Source: Saccharothrix longispora (GTDB lineage: Bacteria > Actinomycetota > Actinomycetes > Mycobacteriales > Pseudonocardiaceae). From it: 64,000 nt of DNA. The DNA is taken from assembly GCF_030852425.1 (NCBI RefSeq), contig NZ_NSDM01000017.1, positions 63,899-127,898 of the forward strand. The letters are read 5' to 3'. Below the pieces are notes generated by a model. That model was not told the origin of the DNA, did no database searches, and saw only the letters and a program-made list of their open reading frames with translations. How positions within the stretch are numbered: the stretch's first letter is position 1; every line of letters starts with the position of its first letter. The translations under genes were made by a program, and so were the position numbers. This document shows, in pieces, positions 33,931-42,088 of the stretch.

Positions 33931-35133
33931 TCAGCGGCGGACCTTCGCCTCCAGGGCGCGCCGACGTGCGCTCACGTCGTCCGGGTCGTCGCCGTGCACC
34001 AGCAGTTGCAGGGTGCTCTGCCGGGCGCTGTCGTCGGTGCGCGCGGTGTCGTGGCCCGAGGTGACCAGCAGGCCACCGGCCGCCAACGCCGGGCGCAGCT
34101 CGACCAGCAGGTCGGCCAGGGGAGCGGCGACCACCAGCTTCACCGACTCGGCGGGACCGTCGAGCGCGTCGGGCCGGACCGACTGGAGCGCGAGCAGCGG
34201 GACCGACCCGCCGGTGATGCGGAAGTTCAGGTCCAGCATCACCAGCCGGCCGTCCGCGGTCTGGGCGCAGTCCAGGCTGCACAACCCCCGGTAGCCGACG
34301 TCGGCGGCGCGCTGGGTGATGGCCACGCACTCGGCGAGAAGGTCCGCGGGGGGCTGGGTGACCGCGCCGAACAGCCCACCGACGTAGACCCCGGCCTCGT
34401 CGACCCGTTGCTCGGTGACGGCGAGCAGCCGGGCCACGGCGTCCGTGCCGACGTAGAGCTGGACGCCCCAGTTGCGCAGGAGGTCCAGGTACTCCTCGAC
34501 CACGAACTCGTCGAGCACATCGGCGAACAGCGGCAGCACGACCCGTTCGCCCGCCCGGTGCAGGTAGACGTCGAGGCTCGCGCCGTGCGCGTCGTCGGTG
34601 GCGGCCTTGAGCACCCACGACTCCCCCGCCGGCGCCGCCTCGGCCAGGTCGGCGCGCGACACGACTCCGCGCCGCGCCTGGAAGCGCGGCGAGACGAACG
34701 TGCCGATGCTCGCCTTGTTGTTCAGGAAGCCCACGAGGCGCGCGGTCTTGACCGCGTCCTCGTCGGGGCACAGCGAGGTGGGCAGCGGGTACTCCATCGC
34801 GAGGAGCAGTCCGTCCAGCCTCGCCTCGGTCACCCGGGCCGCGAACTCGGCCTCGGTGCGGAACTCGCGCAGGTCGGTGCCGACCGGCAGGCCGCCGTCG
34901 CGCAGCTGCGCGAGCAGCGCCGGGTCCGTGCCACCGGCGCTGCAGATCAGCGGGGTGCCCGCGGCGATGGCGACCGGTCTGGCGGACAGCGCGTCGCGGG
35001 TGGTGCGGTGCCTGCTCGCCGGGACGGCGGTCTCCAGCGCGGGTCGCGCGGAGACGGCGACACCGCGGCCGTACACGTCGGCGAGCGCGCGCGGGGCGCC
35101 GACGGAGGGCGACAACAGATCGGAAGTGCTGAT
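33931..35133 (-). CDS. Stand-alone ATP-grasp ligase with pre-ATP-grasp domain, probable AUC start
   Basis: A 400-residue protein. The N-terminal part (about 1-150) looks like a pre-ATP-grasp domain. The ATP-binding Lys lies in ESWVLKAATDDAHGAS, then EFVVEEYLDLLRNWG and the metal-binding MLDLNFRITGGSVPL. It resembles peptide- or amino-acid-ligating ATP-grasp enzymes, perhaps the PGM1 type; the substrate is unknown. No ATG, GTG or TTG precedes the conserved-looking N-terminus at a proper distance. The only position with a good ribosome site (AGGGGGAG, 5 bp) is the codon AUC at 35133. CTG 35118 and TTG 35115 lie 13-16 bp downstream of the site, and GTG 35076 has no site and would remove 19 residues. 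Confidence 0.75.
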   Translation of the reverse strand: MSTSDLLSPSVGAPRALADVYGRGVAVSARPALETAVPASRHRTTRDALSARPVAIAAGTPLICSAGGTDPALLAQLRDGGLPVGTDLREFRTEAEFAARVTEARLDGLLLAMEYPLPTSLCPDEDAVKTARLVGFLNNKASIGTFVSPRFQARRGVVSRADLAEAAPAGESWVLKAATDDAHGASLDVYLHRAGERVVLPLFADVLDEFVVEEYLDLLRNWGVQLYVGTDAVARLLAVTEQRVDEAGVYVGGLFGAVTQPPADLLAECVAITQRAADVGYRGLCSLDCAQTADGRLVMLDLNFRITGGSVPLLALQSVRPDALDGPAESVKLVVAAPLADLLVELRPALAAGGLLVTSGHDTARTDDSARQSTLQLLVHGDDPDDVSARRRALEAKVRR

Positions 35134-35327
35134 GGGGCTCCCCCTGGGAGGTGGTGGGTCGACCGCGCCCGCCGCCCGGGTGGCGGGCGCGGGGCACGGC
35201 GTGAACGGTGCGGGTGACGCCGGAAACGGGAACGGGGCGGGGCCAGGAGCCGTCCGCTGCCGCGCCGCAGTCGCGCCTGCGGGCCGGATTCCGCGGAACC
35301 GCAGGTGACCAGCCCGGATGTGGGCTG

Positions 35328-35347
35328 TGTGGGACCACGGTCCCACA
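35328..35347. promoter_or_regulatory. 20-bp dyad between divergent genes
   Basis: TGTGGGACCACGGTCCCACA has perfect 9-bp arms around two bases. It lies midway in the 364-bp space between the minus-strand ATP-grasp gene and the plus-strand RsbW-like gene. The form suits a homodimeric repressor of either or both genes. A shorter GATGTGGGC copy of the half site lies just upstream. Confidence 0.5.
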
Positions 35348-35497
35348 TGTGCCCGCAGCACCCGACCGGCGGTGTCCCGCCGAGGCGTCCCGGAGGACGG
35401 GGACAGGGGTCGGGCTGAGGCGTGCGCCCGGCGATCACGGGTACCCCCGGGGAACCGCCGCGTGAGGGCGGTCGCCTCGTCCCCGGAAGAAGGCCCC

Positions 35498-35983
35498 GTG
35501 CCGATGCCCCCTCCCCCCGGTCCCGTCCCCGACAGGTCGTCCTCCGGGCACGGCCTGACCGAGGACGAGGTGTTCCTGGAGACTTCGGTGCGCTTCGGGA
35601 ACCTGGCCGCGGTGCGGGCCCGGATCGGCGTCCTGCTGGAGGCGTTCGGCGAGGACTTCGTGCAGGACGTGCAGCTCGTGTGCCACGAACTGGCCTCCAA
35701 CGCCTGCGACCACGCCGACGAGCCGCACCACCTCCGCCTGCGCAGGCGGGGCCGCGACGGGAGCGACGACCTGCTCGTCGAGGTCCAGGACGCCTCCGCG
35801 GACGCCACGCCGAAGCTCGGCACGTCGACCGCCGGACCCAACCGGGGCAACGGCATGAAGATGGTCGAGGCGCTCAGCGACGACTGGGGCGTGCGTCGCA
35901 CGGACGACGCGAAGGTCGTCTGGGCCCGCCTGCGCCTGCCGAGCCAGGACCGCTCGAACCGGGGCCTCCCGAACCGGAGCTGA
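35498..35983 (+). CDS. RsbW-like ATP-binding protein (HATPase_c anti-sigma/regulatory kinase)
   Basis: A 161-residue GHKL ATPase domain. The N-box is LVCHELASNACDHADEPHH, the G1 box LLVEVQDASADATP and the G2/G3 region GPNRGNGMKMVEALSDDWGV. Single-domain proteins of this kind in actinomycetes are either anti-sigma kinases or general regulators. GTG 35498 has GGAAGAAGG 4 bp upstream; ATG 35504 is also possible. It is one of three such domains in the window, the others being at 46642-47034 and at the end of the hybrid kinase. Its partner STAS or sigma factor is not adjacent. Confidence 0.82.
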   Translation: MPMPPPPGPVPDRSSSGHGLTEDEVFLETSVRFGNLAAVRARIGVLLEAFGEDFVQDVQLVCHELASNACDHADEPHHLRLRRRGRDGSDDLLVEVQDASADATPKLGTSTAGPNRGNGMKMVEALSDDWGVRRTDDAKVVWARLRLPSQDRSNRGLPNRS

Positions 35984-36112
35984 CCGGAGGCCGGGTGCCG
36001 GTGGGTCGAGCCGCCACGGCCGCGGCCGCGCCTGCCGGCTGATTCGGCGAGGTCGTCCGGGGACCGCGCCGCAGGACCGCCGTCGAACGACCGACAAGAC
36101 CCGAAGAAGATG

Positions 36113-36136
36113 TTGTTAACGCTAACGCGCTAACAA
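36113..36136. promoter_or_regulatory. TTGTTA/TAACAA dyad with GCTAACGC repeats
   Basis: TTGTTA (36113-36118) and TAACAA (36131-36136) are inverted around two partly overlapping GTTAACGCTAAC and GCTAAC elements. TTAxCGxTAA-type sites are common for LacI-family repressors of arabinose and xylose genes. It is an AT-rich island 275-298 bp upstream of the GH127 start. The rest of the 427-bp space (35984-36410) holds a promoter at 36277 but no gene. Confidence 0.45.
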
Positions 36137-36276
36137 TTCCGAGGTTGCGACCCGATTTTCAGATTCCGCAGTGCGCGAAATGTGAAGACCTCTGACCGGC
36201 ACTGCAACGGGTCCGAGTACTCGATCATCCACACTCGTCCGCTCAGGTGAGCGATCACATCAGAACGTCCACATCG

Positions 36277-36305
36277 TTGACGGACATCACCGTCGCCGTT
36301 ACCTT
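36277..36305 (+). promoter_or_regulatory. Promoter of the GH127 gene
   Basis: TTGACG (36277-36282), 17 bp and TACCTT (36300-36305) give a good primary-sigma promoter, about 105 bp before the GH127 start codon. Confidence 0.55.
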
Positions 36306-36410
36306 CGGGCCCTGCACCGATCCTTTCGACGTGGTTACCGACCCATTCGGGTTGACCACTCGCGAACGTGGTCGCCGTCAATGACGACGATGCAGGAATG
36401 AGGTAGCCCC

Positions 36411-38735
36411 ATGTCGTCCTCACGGTTCACCCGCCGCACGTTGTTGCAGGCCGCGGGCGTCGCCGCCGCCTCGACCGCGGCACCGGTCCTGCTCCAGGGG
36501 ACCGCCGCGGCCGACGCCGTGCCGCCGGTCCGGGCCGACATCGGCGTCTCGGCCCACCCGTTCGACCTCGGCCAGGCCCGGCTGACCTCGGGTCGCTGGT
36601 TGGACAACCAGAACCGCACCCTGTCCTACCTGCGGTTCGTCGACGTCGACCGGTTGCTCTACAACTTCCGCGCCAACCACCGCCTGTCGACGAACGGCGC
36701 GGCGGCGCTGGGCGGCTGGGAGGCGCCGAACTTCCCGTTCCGCACCCACAGCCAGGGCCACTTCCTCACCGCGTGGGCGCAGGCGTGGGTCGTGCTGGGC
36801 GACACCACGTGCCGCGACAAGGCGAACCGCATGGTCGCCGAGCTGGCCAAGTGCCAGGCGAACAACGCGGCGGCCGGGTTCAACACCGGCTACCTGTCCG
36901 GGTTCCCGGAGTCGGACCTCGACGCGCTGGAGGCCGGCAGCCCGAAGGCCGTCTCGTACTACTCGCTGCACAAGACGCTGGCCGGTCTGCTGGACGTGTG
37001 GCGCCTGATCGGCAACACCCAGGCGCGCGACGTCCTGCTGCGGTTCGCGGGGTGGGTGGACTGGCGCACGGGCCGGCTGTCCTACAGCCAGATGCAGCGC
37101 GTGCTGGGCACCGAGTTCGGCGGCATGAACGCGGTGCTCGCCGACCTGTACCAGCAGACCGGCGACAGCAGGTGGCTCACCGCCGCGCAGCGGTTCGACC
37201 ACGCCGCCGTGTTCGACCCGCTCGCCGCCAACCAGGACCGGCTCAACGGCCTGCACGCCAACACGCAGGTGCCCAAGTGGATCGGCGCGGCCCGGGAGTA
37301 CAAGGCGACCGGCACCACCCGCTACCGCGACATCGCGCGCAACGCGTGGGCCATCACCGTGGGCGCGCACACCTACGCGATCGGCGGCAACAGCCAGGCG
37401 GAGCACTTCCGCGCCCCCAACGCCGTCGCCGCGTACCTCAACACCGACACGGCCGAGGCGTGCAACACCTACAACATGCTCAAGCTCACCCGTGAGCTGT
37501 GGCTGCTGGACCCGAACAACGCGGCCTACTTCGACTACTACGAACGCGCGCTGCTCAACCACCTGATCGGCCAGCAGAACCCGGCCGACGCGCACGGTCA
37601 CTTCTGCTACTTCACCGGCCTGAACCCGGGGCACCGGCGGGGCAACACCGGTCCGGCCTGGGGCGGCGGCAACTGGAGCACCGACTACACCACGTTCTGG
37701 TGCTGCCAGGGCACGGGCATCGAGACCAACACCAAGCTGGCCGACTCCGTCTACTTCCACAACGGCACCACGCTGACCGTGAACCTGTACGTGCCGTCGG
37801 TGCTCGACTGGTCGCAGCGGGGCATCACGGTCACCCAGAGCACCACCTACCCCGCGAGCGACACGACCACGCTGACCGTGACCGGCAGCGTGGGCGGGTC
37901 GTGGACGATGCGCCTGCGCATCCCGTCGTGGACCAACGGCGCGACGGTCAGCGTCAACGGCGTAGCGCAGAACGTCGCCGCCGCGCCCGGCAGCTACGCG
38001 TCGCTCACCCGGTCGTGGACCTCGGGTGACGTGGTCACCCTGCGCCTGCCCATGCGGGTGGTCACGGTGCCCGCCAACGACAACCCGAACGTCGTCGCCG
38101 TCACCTACGGCCCGGCCGTCCTGGCCGGCAACTACGGCAACACCACGTTGTCCGCGCCGCCCTCCCTCGACGTCGGCTCGATCACCCGCACCAGCGGCTC
38201 GGCGCTCGCGTTCACCGCGCGGGCCAACGGCGCGACGGTCAACCTGGGCCCGTTCCACGACGCCCACGGCTTCAACTACACCGTCTACTGGAGCACCGGT
38301 GGCGGCAGCGGGAGCGGCAGCTACCGACTGGTCAACGCGGCCAGCGGCCTGGTGCTGGGCATCCGGGACATGTCCACCGCCGACGGAGGCCTGGCCCTGC
38401 AGTGGGGGGACACCGGCACCGCCGACCACAACTGGCAGATGGTCCCCGACGGCGCCAACGTGCGCTTCCGCAACGTCCACAGCGGCAAGGTGCTCGGCGT
38501 GGAGAACATGTCCACCGCCGACAACGCCCGCGTGCTCCAGTGGTCCGACACCGGCACCGCCGACCACAAGTGGACGCTCGTCGACAACGGCGACGGCACC
38601 CACAGGATCCGCAACGTCCACAGCGGCAAGCTGCTCGCCATCCAGGGCGGTTCGACCGCCCAGGGCGCGCAGGCGGTCCAGGACTCGGACAACGGCTCGG
38701 CCGACAACCGCTGGAGGCTGGTCCGCAACGCGTGA
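36411..38735 (+). CDS. Tat-exported GH127 beta-L-arabinofuranosidase with C-terminal CBM13
   Basis: A 774-residue secreted enzyme that should release beta-L-arabinofuranose from plant glycoproteins or pectin side chains. The start SSRFTRRTLLQAAG is a twin-arginine signal. Residues about 45-640 form the GH127 (DUF1680) domain. The zinc/catalytic set known from HypBA1 is preserved as Glu349 and Cys351 (AEACNTYNMLKLT) and Cys431-Cys432 (FWCCQGTGIETN). A Gly/Ser hinge near 640 leads to a ricin-type CBM13 with three repeats (HNWQM, HKWTL, NRWRL). ATG 36411 has a weak GAGG site. It has its own promoter and a 14-bp stem terminator. GH146 is a close relative, but the double Cys motif and length fit GH127. 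Confidence 0.9.
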   Translation: MSSSRFTRRTLLQAAGVAAASTAAPVLLQGTAAADAVPPVRADIGVSAHPFDLGQARLTSGRWLDNQNRTLSYLRFVDVDRLLYNFRANHRLSTNGAAALGGWEAPNFPFRTHSQGHFLTAWAQAWVVLGDTTCRDKANRMVAELAKCQANNAAAGFNTGYLSGFPESDLDALEAGSPKAVSYYSLHKTLAGLLDVWRLIGNTQARDVLLRFAGWVDWRTGRLSYSQMQRVLGTEFGGMNAVLADLYQQTGDSRWLTAAQRFDHAAVFDPLAANQDRLNGLHANTQVPKWIGAAREYKATGTTRYRDIARNAWAITVGAHTYAIGGNSQAEHFRAPNAVAAYLNTDTAEACNTYNMLKLTRELWLLDPNNAAYFDYYERALLNHLIGQQNPADAHGHFCYFTGLNPGHRRGNTGPAWGGGNWSTDYTTFWCCQGTGIETNTKLADSVYFHNGTTLTVNLYVPSVLDWSQRGITVTQSTTYPASDTTTLTVTGSVGGSWTMRLRIPSWTNGATVSVNGVAQNVAAAPGSYASLTRSWTSGDVVTLRLPMRVVTVPANDNPNVVAVTYGPAVLAGNYGNTTLSAPPSLDVGSITRTSGSALAFTARANGATVNLGPFHDAHGFNYTVYWSTGGGSGSGSYRLVNAASGLVLGIRDMSTADGGLALQWGDTGTADHNWQMVPDGANVRFRNVHSGKVLGVENMSTADNARVLQWSDTGTADHKWTLVDNGDGTHRIRNVHSGKLLAIQGGSTAQGAQAVQDSDNGSADNRWRLVRNA

Positions 38736-38762
38736 CCGCGCGGGTGCGCCGGCGTGCCGTGC

Positions 38763-38804
38763 GGCCCACGCCGCCCACCGGTTCCACGGCGGGCGGCGTG
38801 GGCC
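38763..38804. terminator. 14-bp stem terminator after GH127
   Basis: GGCCCACGCCGCCC (38763-38776) pairs exactly with GGGCGGCGTGGGCC (38791-38804), with a 14-nt loop. It is 28 bp past the GH127 stop and 24 bp before the GH27 start codon. Confidence 0.8.
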
Positions 38805-38827
38805 CACCCGACCACGAGGAGCCGGCG

Positions 38828-39702
38828 ATGGCGTGGGACAACGGGGTCGCGACGACCCCGCCGATGGGCTGGAACAGCTACGACTCCTTCAACTGGAACG
38901 TCACCGAGGCGCAGGTCGAGGCCAACGCCGACTACATGCGCGACAACCTCAGGCAGCACAGGTGGCAGTACGTCGTCGACTGGGCCTGGTACCGCCCCGG
39001 CAGCGGCACCGGCACGCCGAGCCGGGACGCGAACCTCCGGCCCAGGTCGCGCACCGACGCGAACGGCCTGCTGCTGCCCGACACCGCCCGCTTCCCCTCG
39101 GCCGCGGGCGGCAACGGCTTCAAGCCGCCGGCCGACCACGTCCACGCGGGCGGCCTGAAGTTCGGCGTGCACCCGATGCAGCGGCATCCCGCGCCAGGTG
39201 GTCGCGGACAACCTGCCGGTGCCGGGCACGAGCTGCCGGGCGAACGAGATCGACGACGGCACCACCGCGGCGTGGCTGAACCTGAACCGGGGCCTCGACA
39301 TGGCCAACCCGTGCGCCCAGGCGTACCTGGACGCCCAGTTCCGGCTGCTCGCCTCGTGGGGCGTGGACTACGTCAAGGTCGACGACATCGCCGCGCCGAC
39401 CTACCGGCAGGCCGAGGTCGAGGGCTACCGGCTGGCGATCCGGCGCAGCGGGCGGCCCATGGTGCTCAGCCTCCCCCGGCCCGACGTCGACCGCCCACGG
39501 CGCGCACGTCGCGGCCAACGCCACCATGTGGCGCGTCGTCAACGACCTGTGGGACGACTGGGCGGGACTGGACGCCCTGTTCGAGCGGCTGCACGCCTGG
39601 ACGCCGCACCGCGGGCCCGGCGCCTGGCCCGACCCGGACATGATCCCCATCGGCCGGCTGTCCCAGCAGGGCCCGGTGGGGTCGCCCCGCTACTCGAACC
39701 AG
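38828..39702 (+). pseudogene. GH27 alpha-galactosidase-like gene, two frameshifts and 3' deletion
   Basis: ATG 38828 has GAGGAG 6 bp upstream and opens a GH27 frame (PPMGWNSYDSFNWNVTEAQ, then GGLKFGVHPMQ). At 39182 the frame shifts: the expected RGIPRQVV continues in another frame (GIPRQVVADNLPVPG, LASWGVDYVKVDD with the nucleophile Asp). At about 39473 a second shift moves GPTSTAHGAHVAANATMWRV into the third frame, which continues with NDLWDDWAGL (likely acid/base region) and GPVGSPRYS. At about 39695 the enzyme sequence stops and a RidA-type sequence begins. The C-terminal half of the barrel and any CBM are gone. Two small indels and one deletion make this a clear pseudogene. Confidence 0.88.
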
Positions 39703-40041
39703 GGCGAGGTGGTCTCCGGGGCCACCCGGCCCCTGTACTGCTCCGGGCAGGCCGCGATGAGCGGCGAAGGCGAACCCCTGCACGCCGGTGACCTGGCGGC
39801 GCAGTTGGCGCTGAGCCTCGACAACCTGGAGGCCGTCCTCGGCGAGGCGGGCATGTCGCTCGCGAACCTCGTGCGGCTCACCGTCTTCACCACCGACGTC
39901 GACCTGCTGTTCCGGCACTACGGCGTGCCGGCGTCGCGGTTGGGCGCCGCCGGGGTCGCGCCGACCACGACGATGCTCGGGGTGACGAGGCTGGCGATCC
40001 CGGGCCTGGTCGTCGAGCTCGAGGGGACCGCCGTCGCGTGA
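39526..40041 (+). CDS. GH27 tail - RidA (YjgF/YER057c) chimeric reading frame
   Basis: From ATG 39526 an uninterrupted 171-codon frame first encodes about 58 residues of GH27 and then, from QGEVVSGATRPLYCSGQAAM at 39700 onward, about 113 residues of a RidA-family protein ending LVVELEGTAVA. RidA enzymes hydrolyse reactive enamines/imines from PLP chemistry. The domain looks complete except for its first 10-20 residues, replaced by galactosidase sequence at the SPRYSN junction. Whether a RidA product is made depends on an internal start; GTG 39711 lies inside the domain. It may be non-functional, but the RidA part has no internal damage. Confidence 0.6.
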   Translation: MWRVVNDLWDDWAGLDALFERLHAWTPHRGPGAWPDPDMIPIGRLSQQGPVGSPRYSNQGEVVSGATRPLYCSGQAAMSGEGEPLHAGDLAAQLALSLDNLEAVLGEAGMSLANLVRLTVFTTDVDLLFRHYGVPASRLGAAGVAPTTTMLGVTRLAIPGLVVELEGTAVA

Positions 40042-40048
40042 CCCGACC

Positions 40049-40942
40049 TCAAGGCTCCTCGGAGGTCCGCCGGTCGACCGCCGGGCGGACCCGGTCCCGG
40101 ACCTCGGGGAGTCGCCGGAACCCCGCCGACGCGTAGGTGGCGACGGCGCCCGCGTTGGAACCCGGCGTGCAGACGACCGCGCTCGACGAGCCCAGTTCCC
40201 GCAGGGCGGCGGCAGCGGCCACGGTGATCGCCCTGCCGTGGCCGCGACCGCGGTGGTCCCGGTGCACGCCCATCGGTTCGAGCAGCCCCGGCCGGCCCGG
40301 CCCGGCGGACCACACGGTCACCGCCGCCACGGCGTCGCCCCGCTCGTCGTGCGCGACCAGGCACCGGGCGTCGGCGTACGGCGCCCCGGCCGCCATCGCG
40401 CGCCACCGCTCGTCGGTGAACGTCGACCCGTCGAACGACGCCCGCTGCACGGCGGCCCGCACGTGCGCCCGCCCCGGCCCGATCACCTCGATCCGCGCAC
40501 CGGGGTCCTCCACCGGCTCCGCCAGGTCGCGGCGCAGCGGCGTCCACGGCTCGTCCACGCCCCAGCCGTCCCCGGACAGCAGGTCGTGCAGCAGCGCGTC
40601 CACCGGCGTCTCGACGCGCGCCTCCCCCGCCGGCAGCACGCCGCGCTCAGGCCGGGTCGCGTCCTCCGCCAACCGCCGCGCCAGCTCCTCGTCCCGCCGG
40701 GCGTCCGGCGCGGTCGTCAGGCGCAGCAACCCGGGACCGTCCAGCAGCCCGACGGCGAGGACCCGCCCGCCCCGGCTCCACGTCCGCACCGCCGCGGCCG
40801 TCGCCTCCGCGCCGAACCGCCGGAACCAGCCCAGGTCGCCGGGGTGCAGCTGCATCGGCGCGCCGTCGTGCTGCCACTCCCGCAGCACGCCCGCGGCCTC
40901 GTCCACCCCGTCGACGCCCGGTGTGCGCGTCGTGATCGCCAT
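40049..40942 (-). CDS. GNAT family N-acetyltransferase
   Basis: A 297-residue protein. The C-terminal GNAT domain has the acetyl-CoA motif A MGVHRDHRGRGHGRAITVAA and motif B GSNAGAVATYASAGFRRL. The N-terminal half is a degenerate GNAT-like region, as in two-domain actinobacterial acetyltransferases. The start is ATG 40942 with a short G-rich site. It converges with the RidA chimera, 7 bp away. The substrate is unknown. Confidence 0.85.
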   Translation of the reverse strand: MAITTRTPGVDGVDEAAGVLREWQHDGAPMQLHPGDLGWFRRFGAEATAAAVRTWSRGGRVLAVGLLDGPGLLRLTTAPDARRDEELARRLAEDATRPERGVLPAGEARVETPVDALLHDLLSGDGWGVDEPWTPLRRDLAEPVEDPGARIEVIGPGRAHVRAAVQRASFDGSTFTDERWRAMAAGAPYADARCLVAHDERGDAVAAVTVWSAGPGRPGLLEPMGVHRDHRGRGHGRAITVAAAAALRELGSSSAVVCTPGSNAGAVATYASAGFRRLPEVRDRVRPAVDRRTSEEP

Positions 40943-41066
40943 GCCCCGATCACACACCACCGCGCCGGCACCCGCACCCGGTTTCCGCCCCGGGGCGCGC
41001 TCCGGGTCGGGATAATCGCTGTCCCGCCGCGGAACGCGGTGGTACACAGCGGCGGTGGAGGAGACC

Positions 41067-41822
41067 TTGGCGTTCCCCGACCTGCTGCGGCTGATAGACG
41101 AGCGGTCGATCGCGTTCCGGGCCGCGGTGGACTCCGCGCCCACGCTCGACGCGCAGGTGCCGACCTGCCCCGAGTGGACGCTGTCCGACCTGGTGCGGCA
41201 CATCGGCGAGGGGCGCCGCACCTGGGCCGCCACCGTCGCCGCGGGACCCGCGGACGCCCCCGCGCCCGCGCCGGAGGGCACCGCCGCGCCCCGGGAGCGC
41301 GAAGCCGTGTCGGCCTGGTTGGCCGAGTCGACGCGGCTGCTGGTCGACGCGCTGCGGGAAGCCGGTCCGGACCGCGGTTGCTGGACGTGGTGGGGCGACT
41401 CGCAGTCGCCGCGGACCTGCGGCGCCGTCGCCCGGCACCAGCTCCAGCAGATGGTGGTGCACACCTACGACGCCCAGATCACCGCGGGCGTCCCGGAGCC
41501 GCTGCCGGTGGAGGCGGCGCTCGACGGCGTCGACGAGTTCCTCACCACCTGCTGCGCGACGACGGCCCCTTGGCCGCACGAGCCCGCCACCGTGGACTAC
41601 CACGCCACCGAGGGCCGTTCCTGGCGCCTGTGGCTCTCCGCCGACGGCGCGCGGACCGCTCCCCTCCGCACGCCGGGCGAGGGCGCGGTCGACGCCTCCC
41701 TTCGGGGGACGGCCGGCGAGCTGGTCCTGGCCCTGTACGGCCGCATCCCGGTCGACTCCCTGGGGCTCGACGGCGACCCGCGCCTGTTCGACCTGCTCAT
41801 GGCCTGGGACCCGACGCAGTAG
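41067..41822 (+). CDS. Maleylpyruvate-isomerase-family mycothiol-dependent enzyme
   Basis: A 251-residue DinB-fold protein with the MDMPI N domain (LLRLIDERSIAFRAAVDSAP, PTCPEWTLSDLVRHIGEGRR) and a C-terminal MDMPI_C-like domain. The metal-binding His pattern is in DLVRHIGEG and in RHQLQQMVVHTYDAQ. Such proteins use mycothiol as thiol cofactor; the specific reaction is unknown. TTG 41067 is preferred because GGAGGAG ends a few bases upstream and homologues begin near this residue; GTG 41055 is an alternative four codons longer. Confidence 0.85.
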   Translation: MAFPDLLRLIDERSIAFRAAVDSAPTLDAQVPTCPEWTLSDLVRHIGEGRRTWAATVAAGPADAPAPAPEGTAAPREREAVSAWLAESTRLLVDALREAGPDRGCWTWWGDSQSPRTCGAVARHQLQQMVVHTYDAQITAGVPEPLPVEAALDGVDEFLTTCCATTAPWPHEPATVDYHATEGRSWRLWLSADGARTAPLRTPGEGAVDASLRGTAGELVLALYGRIPVDSLGLDGDPRLFDLLMAWDPTQ

Positions 41823-41899
41823 GACGCGCGCCGACCGCTCGGGCGGCACCGGGAGGGGGACGCGGTGTGACGTAGGGTCGCGGAGCGGAGGTGAGGTCG

Positions 41900-42088
41900 G
41901 TGGCAGAGGCCGGTGGGGGTCCCGCCGAGGTGTCGCGGCACGACCGCGTCGACAGCGGCGGCGACCCGGTGTGCTGGTTGTCGCGGGTGTGCCCGGAGTG
42001 CGGTTTCCCGGCCGACGGCGAACCGGCCCCGGTGTGCCCGCGGTGCGGTGCGGCGGTGGCCGAGGACGAGGGTGGTGACCCGCGATGA
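41900..42088 (+). CDS. Small zinc-ribbon protein
   Basis: A 62-residue protein with two CxxC knuckles (RVCPECGFPAD and PVCPRCGAAV) that should bind one zinc ion, preceded by WLSRV. GGAGGTGAGG upstream supports GTG 41900; GTG 41891 is possible. Similar short zinc-ribbon proteins are widespread in actinomycetes without a known role. It follows the MDMPI gene by 77 bp on the same strand. Confidence 0.65.
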   Translation: MAEAGGGPAEVSRHDRVDSGGDPVCWLSRVCPECGFPADGEPAPVCPRCGAAVAEDEGGDPR

